Positions 57,249 through 64,000 of a stretch of DNA of 64,000 bases are shown piece after piece (positions within the stretch are counted from its first letter, which is position 1; each line of letters begins with the position of its first letter). A program made the translations under genes and the position numbers. The DNA lies in the NCBI GenBank assembly GCA_027575765.1, contig JANBPT010000162.1, positions 1-64,000 of the forward strand. The letters are read 5' to 3'. This DNA is from Tieghemiomyces parasiticus (taxonomy: Eukaryota > Kickxellomycota > Dimargaritomycetes > Dimargaritales > Dimargaritaceae). The notes beneath the pieces were generated by a model. The model searched no databases. It saw nothing but the letters and a program-made list of their open reading frames with translations, and was not told the DNA's origin.

Positions 57249-58593
57249 TTAGGCTTTAACTAGCCCACGCAGATCAGCGTCGGTGACTTCGGTGCGATCC
57301 TCGGCCAAGATCTTGAACTTGGCAAACAGAATATTGAGACGGTCGGGACTGAGATCCAGGTGGTCAATCTTGAGCCGTTCCAGCCGGGCCTGGAAGGCGC
57401 TGCGGCCGCTGAGTTTGCTGAGGATGAGCCCGTCGCTAGTGGCACCCACCATCTCGGGGTCGAGGTACTCGTAGGTCGAGCGGTTACGCAGGAGCCCATG
57501 CTGGTGGATCCCCGAGGTATGGCGGAACACATTTTGGCCAACGATGGGCTTGTTGGGCGCCATGGCTGTGCCACCCATTTCTGTGACCATCCGGCACACG
57601 CGTGTGAGGTTACGGGTATTGATTCTATGCTTCACACCGTAGTGGTCCTGGTGCATGGTGAGTACCATGGCGATCTCTTCAATAGATACGTTGCCCGCTC
57701 GTTCGCCAATACCTGACATGGTACCGTCGACAATGTCAATCCCAGCCTCAATGCAGGCCAGGGTGTTGGCGGTGGCCAGACCCAGGTCGTTGTGAACGTG
57801 GACTCCCCAGCGGACCTGTGATGGGTATTGCGAGTGCAGAAGGTTATAAAAGAATCAGTCGTGGCTGTACTGCGATTGATCTTGCGCCCTCCCACACACG
57901 CTAATGGGGCTAATGGGCCAATGAAACCGTCGTCAGAAGACTTACGCTGGCGTCATACTTGACATTGGCCTTGCAGTATTTGATGACCTCCGCAATCTCC
58001 GTGGGAATGCTGGAGCCGACAGTGTCCATAATGTAGACCTCAGAAACCCCAGAGTCGATAGCGACCTGGTAGACCTCACATAGAAACGCGAGGTCAGTGC
58101 GACTCCCGTCCTCGGGACCGAAGTGCACATTAGGCGTATACTGGCGTGCGTGGCGCGCGGCACGGGCCACCCGGACGAGGCACTCCTCCCGAGTAATCTG
58201 CAGCTTGTGCTCCAGGTGAATATCCGAGGTGGCGATGAAAAGGCGGATGGCGAACCGCGGGGCGTCCTTGATGGCTTCGTAAGCCCGGTCAATGTCGCTC
58301 TCCGTCGCGCGAGCCAACGCAACGACGGTGATTGGATAACCGATATGGTCCCGGCCTTCCATGAGCGGGCCGACCTCCCGAGCAATCCGTTGGGTCGATT
58401 TAAACGAGTGTTCCGAGGAAGCCGGGAAGCCAGCGTCGATCTCGTCGATGCCCAGTTTGGACAACTCCTTGGCAATGGCCACCTTGTCATCGGTGTTGAA
58501 GTTTATGTCAGGGGCTTGCTCGCCGTCTCGCAGCGTTGTATCGCTGAGGTACAGAGTGCGCATGGCCGGGGTGCTATGCTGGGCTTCGATCAT
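57249..58593 (-). CDS. LeuA-type acyltransferase B (2-isopropylmalate synthase-like, no regulatory domain)
   Basis: Paralogue of gene A, in the same orientation. Two exons, 58593-57946 and 57815-57249, with intron 57945-57816 (GTAAGT donor, CACAG acceptor); the product is 404 residues. Motifs: SDTTLRDGEQAPD (R22/D23), EIDAGFPASS, FIATSDIHLEHKL, VHVHNDLGLATANT (the intron lies just before this block), MSGIGERAGNVSIEEIAM and SGIHQHGLL. Gene A lacks this intron. As in A, the LeuA allosteric domain is missing. The last ~100 residues are nearly identical to A at the DNA level, while the first ~290 are diverged, including substitutions near the barrel entrance, so the two may have different substrates or expression. 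The start at 58593 is preferred; an in-frame ATG at 58563 is also possible. Confidence 0.78.
57268..57561 (-). repeat. near-identical tract shared with LeuA-like gene A
   Basis: Counterpart of 53032-53325; see that entry. The few differences are mostly synonymous. Confidence 0.8.
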
Positions 58594-60861
58594 AGTGAAA
58601 AATGCCAGCCGACTTGTGGTAACTGGGGACGGGCTGGGCAGTGTATCCAATTAACGAGATAGGAGTCGGTGGGAGAGGGTAGTAAGCATTAGCTTGCGTG
58701 ACTAGCCCTGTGCAAGGAGTGCCTGGGGTATAATGGTAACTGTAGGGGGCTGGCCCAGACCGTGGGCGACAGGACGGTGTGAGTTGTGAGAGCCGATTGC
58801 TAACCGTATCCAAGGCCCGGTCACGCAATATACAGATGTACAGGGACTGTGAGGTCCCACTACACGTGGCATGCCGGGTTGGGGCCGAAAAACTTGAGGA
58901 CGAAGGTTGGTCCCTTCAAGGGCCATACGAGGGACTGGGCGATGTTCTGTGAATCCTCGTTGTGTTTCACTTACGGTTGGGTGGCTCGGAAAAGGGTGTC
59001 CTCTTGGGGAATGTATTCAGGCAGAGGTTGCTTAGCAGGAAGCCTTGGTGAACAGCCGAGACTGATAGTCGGAACAGCGGCAGTTATTGGATAGTCGCAG
59101 GGAGACAACTTGGAAGCTCAGGATTATTAAGAAGCGAGGCTTTTCAGTTGGATTAAACGTTGTGGACGGGAAGAGAAGTTGGCCATCACAGGTGGAGGTC
59201 TGAACGGGTCTATTTATCAAGCTACGTGCAGCATTCCGACGGGAGACGGCCCAACTTCCCGGACGGTACCCCTTTCCTGTACTATGCTTCCAATGGGTAG
59301 TAAGGTGGAGCGGGGGGATGTTGGTCTATGCACTGCGCTAGGCGAGCAGCCACTAAGCTGCGCGCGCGCCCCATCCCATGAAGACAGCACTGCTTGTCGA
59401 GGAGTTACAGAATAGTACAGCAAGCGCAGGAGTCCAGCCGAGGTGAGGGAGGAGTCACAGAGGGCGTCGTTAGCGCATGAAGGTGATGCTATGATGAAGC
59501 CATGCAGGCGCCAGCAGTCGGTCTGGTCCCCTCCATGCCCTTCCCGCCTCCCCCTGGCAAGCCTGGTCACGCCAGCTGTGGATATGCTCTGAATGACTTT
59601 CCTACGCGCGAACCCTATAGACACCCAGGCCTATTAAGCGAAACAAGCACCATGCTTCTCTCGATCCATTCAGTATTGGGGCTTCGCATTCATCCGCCCC
59701 GCGGTTTCGCCCATGGCCCTATTGGATCCATGCTTCGCACGCAGACTGTGGCACCAGGGGTGCTGATAAAATCATTAGGGTCGACCTGCCTAGCCGACCG
59801 GCGGACCCATGCGATAATCGGTTTGTTCAACGGCATGTGGAGAGGCATTGGCGTGCCACGTTCTCGACGCGGAGAAAGCGCCGTACATGCGTAGTAGTCC
59901 ACCCGGAGGAAGTCCACCGCCCTTTACCTCCACTCAACGCTACGAGACCTTACGGCGGCACGAGCAGGCCCCACCAGTGTTAGCCCGGGAGTGCAGTCGG
60001 TGCCTCACCATAAACAGCCAGGACACCGCAGAAAGCCGACGTCTACCCGGCCTCCGAGCCACGTCATTAATAGGCGGTCCGACACGGGTGCTGCTGCACT
60101 CCGTTAGCAAAACCTGCCAGAGTCTAGTCATGCCATACATTCACTCCGCCACTGGTCACTGAGAATCTGGTCAACCGCGAATGCCGAGGTGGCCGCCAGG
60201 CGCCCCTAGTTCGCAGATTCTTAGCCATCTGTATGTGCAGTCCATTATACAGCCGAGGTAAGGAGCCTGTCAACATGACCATTGTTGTCACTCGACCAGC
60301 ACTAGCCAAGTGCCAGCTCAGTCGTTAGTCGTGTCGGCCTGGTTTACTAGCAATGTCGCTGTTAGTCAGAAAATAGCCGGCGGTGCCATGGTTACCAAAC
60401 AACCAATCCCATACTGTTCTGCCTCGGGTTCACAACGCTACCGTTCAATCAGCCCAGCTGTCCCGACGTTGCCCAACCTCAAGCCGTGAAGGCGTCTACT
60501 GGCACACATAAGGTAACGATGGTGCGCCTTTGGCAATGCCCGCTCTTCTAAGCCCCGAGTTTCTACCCGTTTGATTTCGGCGTACAATTATCGGAGACTC
60601 CATTTTCCCACGACAAGCGTGGCTTGCGGGCTCGGACATTGGTATTGTAGATGGCACTTGGACAGGGAATCGAATGGTATAAACTATTCGAGAATCGGAC
60701 CACTCCTCACTGCAAAGTTCAACATTATTTTTACCGCTTCGTCTTGGCAGCTTCTGAAGCCCCATCCTCCACCCAGTCCAAATCTAAAAACCATGCTGTG
60801 AGGGTTCTAATTTATCATCGTTATTCTGAGGGCTGCAAGGCGGAATGCATTTTATCTAAAC
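58594..60861. other. intergenic, no recognised gene
   Basis: Overlapping open frames at 59217-60160 on both strands have GC-rich composition but no motif. I see no RNA gene. The region leads into the transposase remnant at about 60862. Confidence 0.45.
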
Positions 60862-61769
60862 TGATTGTCACGCAGGGCTCGGCTGCCCCTACCGCGCCAC
60901 CATCTGCAACTGGCTGGCTTACTTTCAATTGGTTTACTACTCCCTTAAAAACGAGGCATGGTCTGGTCACCCATCAAGCAACACTGCCGAACCTTACGAG
61001 GCCATACCCCTTAATGTATTGGTGAAAGATTCTCGTCAGACCGCTGAACCACTAGTCCATTCCTACTGCGCTCCTTTCAGCATCAGATATTATGGCCTAC
61101 GCGGGGGACCTGGGGTTGTACAGCTGTTTCGACTACTGGGCACTCCACAACCTCACTGACAACCAGTGCCACCGGTAGGTTAATTTTGTCCATATTTTCC
61201 TGGAGAGGCTCAGTAGGACCAGTGGTGGTGCCTGCTGGGTTCTTTTTGTCACAAGTGACGAGGCTTGTCTATAGCTCTATGATCCGCCGGTTGGCTGTAT
61301 TCACTGGAGGCGAAGGTGACTCTGCCTCAAACCAGAACAGTAGGGGCCATACCATTCTAGGGTTATGCTGGCAGTGTATTTACCAGACACTTTCTACTCT
61401 AGCTTAGAGCCATGCCCTTTAATGTCAAGGTATCCGCCAGTCACTAAATAGAGCACAGGTTGACACCCATGCTTCAGGTTCGGGTAAAGGCATACGGAAG
61501 TTTTAGGCCATTGCATCTTATGCCTCTACCACCAAAGTGCATCATCACATTGTACTTCAGACACTCAGACCCATAACTCCGTCCCCAGAGTCAAACGTCT
61601 TACACTTACTCCCTATAGTCTCGACCTGGCACTTTGCCAATTCTGGCTCTTCTGGAGGGTCAAGCGGCGGCTGCATGTTATCAAGTCCGGCACACTGGAG
61701 GCGGGTGGGGATGTCTGGAACCTGGAGCTGGCCAAGCTCCAGCCTAGGGAATTTAGATACTGCTTTTGA
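60862..61769 (+). mobile_element. decayed Tc1/mariner-like transposase
   Basis: Three broken plus-strand segments occur in the order expected of a DDE transposase. First (60862-61159): a helix-turn-helix-like GLGCPYRATICNWLAYF, then KNEAWSGHPSSNT, like the RPGRPS-type linker. Second (61186-61407): IFSWRGSVGPVVV, like the central WGxFSxxGxGPL stretch. Third (61530-61769, open for 79 codons): HQSASSHCTSDTQ, like HDNASxHxS, then TPYSLDLALCQFWLF, like the mariner PPYSPDLAPCDFWLF motif bearing the last catalytic region. The first catalytic Asp cannot be placed, the expected HDN Asp is lost (HQS), and frames shift between segments, so the element is dead. Terminal inverted repeats were not found. 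Confidence 0.6.
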
Positions 61770-62388
61770 CCGCGTGGTAATCTAATACCCCCGCTCCCCT
61801 GGTCCGTATCCCAAGTGAGGGCAGCTGGCTGCCTTTTCCGTCCCAGGTGGTGCCACCCAGTCTTGCTGGCTGCGCCTTCTAGTAACTGATTGATGAGAAA
61901 CCTATCTTCCTAACCCCTTGATGGCCAACTGGCTCATCACTGTCATTACCCAAATCGGGTGTTACTTTCCATGACGACCATCCTTCCCTCCTGTATCCCT
62001 TTATATTGTTCCTTTATTCTTTACATATATTCCCCGTCTCTTTTCTAGCAACGACCCAACCTTCCTGATCCGCTGGACGTCGCCTTCGTTCCCTGGTGCC
62101 GCCGCCTCTTATCCTTTTCAGGTCTTTACCTCCTCTACCTTCTGATTCCTGATCTAACGGCTACCAGATGTTCCCCTATCCTAATCAGAGCCTGGCCCCG
62201 CCGTGCTGTTATTCTGGACGTCTCCTAGGTCTAGTCGAGTGGCCGCCATCAATGACGCTTGCTACCACTCTAGTATAAAAGACCTACCAGTTACTATTGA
62301 ATAAAACTGCAGTTATCATCCAGTCCACACTCCCCGTTCAAGCTTAAACGCTTGTTTGCTTTATTAGTAAGTTTACGCCTACCACACA
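61767..62388 (+). repeat. LTR-like repeat, copy 2
   Basis: Diverged copy of 25633-26127 in the same orientation, with an extra ~130-190 nt CT-rich insertion in the middle. A TATA box (GTATAAAAGACC at about 62273) and, about 30 nt further, GAATAAAAC like a poly(A) signal are present, the order found in LTRs. It begins directly where the transposase remnant ends. The bounds (TG...CA) are approximate and no target-site duplication is seen. Confidence 0.45.
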
Positions 62389-62504
62389 ACCAATTGCCAT
62401 TTTTATTGGAAGCTAAGCTAAGTAAAACTCGGAGCAGAGCGTGCCACCTGCTAGGCGAGTCAAAACAGTAAAAGATAATCAATGGGCGCACTTTACCTAA
62501 TCAT

Positions 62505-63997
62505 TCAAAGGGCAGAGGTCGACTAGATGTTGCCCATAGGATTGTAGGTAATGCAATAGAGTTTGTCATTGCTGCCAATGTACACTGGAAGATCGTTTTA
62601 AAATTTAGCAGCTAAAAAGGGATCATTGGAAACCAGCTCCTTGCACTGGAGGATGAGGTTCCTCAGCCTGTTGGTGCGTGTTTTCCACCCAAAGTACTAG
62701 TGAATACGGCTTAGTTAGCTGGCATTGCGCTCCTCATACTTTGAAAAATGCTAATCCAAGACATATTCAAAAATATTGCACTTATTGAGATGGTCTGCCA
62801 CAATGATGGCAATACTCACGTCAGTGGAAATGGTTGCTTACGTGTCCATACTATTGAAAGACTCTTCTATGCCCATGAATGATTTGAGTTTGTCCAACCT
62901 GCCCAAGGCCGTCAATGCAACCACCACAGACCAATTAAACATGTCTTTGATTCATATTTGAAAAAACGCCCAATATTGTCAAAGGTTTGCAGCTCAGGTC
63001 GCTTTTGATTCTCCACATAGTACTGCTCTGGAGTGGGCTCAAGCCCTCTCCCAGCTAATTTCCCTAATATTTACTCATTAGAAGCAGGGCCGTTGAGCAA
63101 ATCAATGAACTGGAGGTGTTAGGTAGAAACCAATGAGCTCTGGAAAAGCGTGTTGACCACTCCATAGATGCTGGGAGGGCAAGTGGGGAAGTCCCTCAGC
63201 TTATTCAGCACATCAATGTCACTAGCAATCAGGGCCTGGTTGGCAGTAGTTCCCTTGTACATGATGTCACGGAAACTAAGCTTACAGGCAGTCTGATTGA
63301 TCCGGCGCAGGCTTGGGCAGAAGTCATGGATAGCCTTTGCTAGAAAAGCGCCTCTGTTGCCACTAGCCTGTAAGTAATGTGTAATTGCTATCCTGTAGGC
63401 CTCATGGTCATTGTTTTCCCCCATTGTGATGCCTTCCACGTCCTCCTCAGATATGAGCAGGTTGGTCAAGTGATGCATGTTTCCAATTTGCTTGTATATG
63501 TTTCCAAATGGATTAACACTAGGCTTTCAAAGGTGCTTTAGTAGGAAGTGGTGGTAAACAAAAGTCTCCACAAGTCCTTTAGCAGAGAGCTGGATTGTTG
63601 TACTTACATACTCTTTAAGTATTAGGATATTATCCTCTTGGTAGATCTCATCAATGTAGGCGTTGCAGAGGATCAGGTGGTCCTGCACTCTAAGGAGTTC
63701 CTGCCTGGGCATCTCATTGCCAGGTTGGTCTTTGAGAGGCTCAAGGCCCTTCACAGTTATCTCCACCTTCATCCAGTTCCAGATGACTTTGATAGCTACA
63801 GTGTTGCCAGCAAGGGTGTCTGGGTGGCCAATACCCAAGATAATTTTGTCAGTCTTGTAACTGAAAGGAGAGGTTGTAACCGAGTAGGGCAAGCGGGCAG
63901 TGTAATCAGGTTGGCGAGGTGGCCAAAAGCCAGGAGGCAATTAGAGGTAAAAGTATTATTTAATTTGCAGATAAGTCTTCAAATAGGGTTGGGTTCA
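62505..63997 (-). pseudogene. AT-rich long reading frame broken by TAA/TAG codons, unknown protein
   Basis: A single minus-strand frame with strong protein character runs from the right edge to about 62505. It is interrupted by seven TAA (63956, 63941, 63119, 63071, 62838, 62715, 62598), three TAG (62751, 62697, 62523) and two internal TGA (63527, 62952); positions are lowest coordinates. One frame change lies at or near the A6 run 62961-62966. Segments between stops look like one protein (for example IILGIGHPDTLAGNTVAI, ALTALGRLDKLKSFMG, NRLRNLILQCKELVSNDPF). I do not recognise the family. An in-frame 84-nt intron at 63607-63524 (GTAAGT...AAG) could remove one TGA. AT content and codon use differ from the host genes. 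It may continue beyond the window. Decayed host gene, repeat-element gene or foreign insertion are all possible. Confidence 0.5.
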
Positions 63998-64000
63998 CAA

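Noticed and set aside
59217..60162. Overlapping frames of 100-135 codons as possible genes
   Set aside because: Open on both strands with no recognisable domain; GC-rich chance frames are sufficient.
63524..63607. 84-nt in-frame intron explaining one TGA in the AT-rich frame
   Set aside because: Donor GTAAGT is good but the acceptor (TTTGAAAG) is poor and the other eleven stops cannot be removed the same way; mentioned only as an option.
1..64000. CRISPR arrays, bacterial operons or rRNA genes
   Set aside because: No regularly spaced repeats, no Shine-Dalgarno-led gene strings and no rRNA-like conserved stretches were seen; spliced genes show a eukaryotic genome.

Overview
The window looks like nuclear DNA of a filamentous fungus, probably an early-diverging (zoopagomycete/kickxellomycete-like) lineage. 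Coding exons are GC-rich and intergenic DNA is AT-richer. Introns are short (about 85-740 nt) with GTAAGT/GTGAGT donors. Gene ends that fall at family-typical C-termini use TAA, TAG and TGA, so the host code is standard. The lineage is inferred from gene content only; no search was possible.

Layout: (1) 1.7-6 kb: a minus-strand Pro/Gln-rich protein with a very Cys-rich tail, then a plus-strand ribokinase. (2) 6-12.4 kb: no supported gene. (3) 12.4-25 kb: a 1000-residue FHA-domain checkpoint-type kinase (Chk2/Rad53 class) faces, tail to tail, a SKP1 gene with a long extra loop. Then comes a 1238-residue RCK/Ime2/MAK-type kinase. (4) 25.6-29.3 kb: an LTR-like repeat, then a five-exon minus-strand SAM methyltransferase of the cyclopropane-synthase / coclaurine-N-methyltransferase-like family. 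(5) 29-36 kb: gene-poor, with one short exon-like fragment. (6) 36-47 kb: a tandem duplication in which a DUF1764 gene and an AA11-type lytic polysaccharide monooxygenase (LPMO) gene occur twice, followed by a third LPMO gene. (7) 48-52.3 kb: KDEL receptor ERD2, a small SVIP-like p97-binding protein, and an APS/PAPS-type mitochondrial carrier. (8) 53-58.6 kb: two paralogous LeuA-type acyltransferases without the regulatory domain. (9) 60.8-64 kb: a decayed Tc1/mariner-like transposase, a second copy of the LTR-like repeat, and an AT-rich minus-strand reading frame interrupted almost only by TAA/TAG.

The strongest biological theme is the secreted LPMO cluster. Three chitin-type LPMOs carry different C-terminal modules, and their DNA is a mosaic of exchanged segments. 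This fits rapid diversification of cell-wall-attacking enzymes, as expected in a mycoparasite or chitin degrader. The two LeuA-like genes show the same mode of evolution, with a nearly identical 3' tract between otherwise diverged paralogues. The strangest stretch is the last 1.5 kb. There a long protein-like frame is kept only if ten TAA/TAG codons are read through, which points either to recoding in a foreign element or to C-to-T decay of an inactivated gene.
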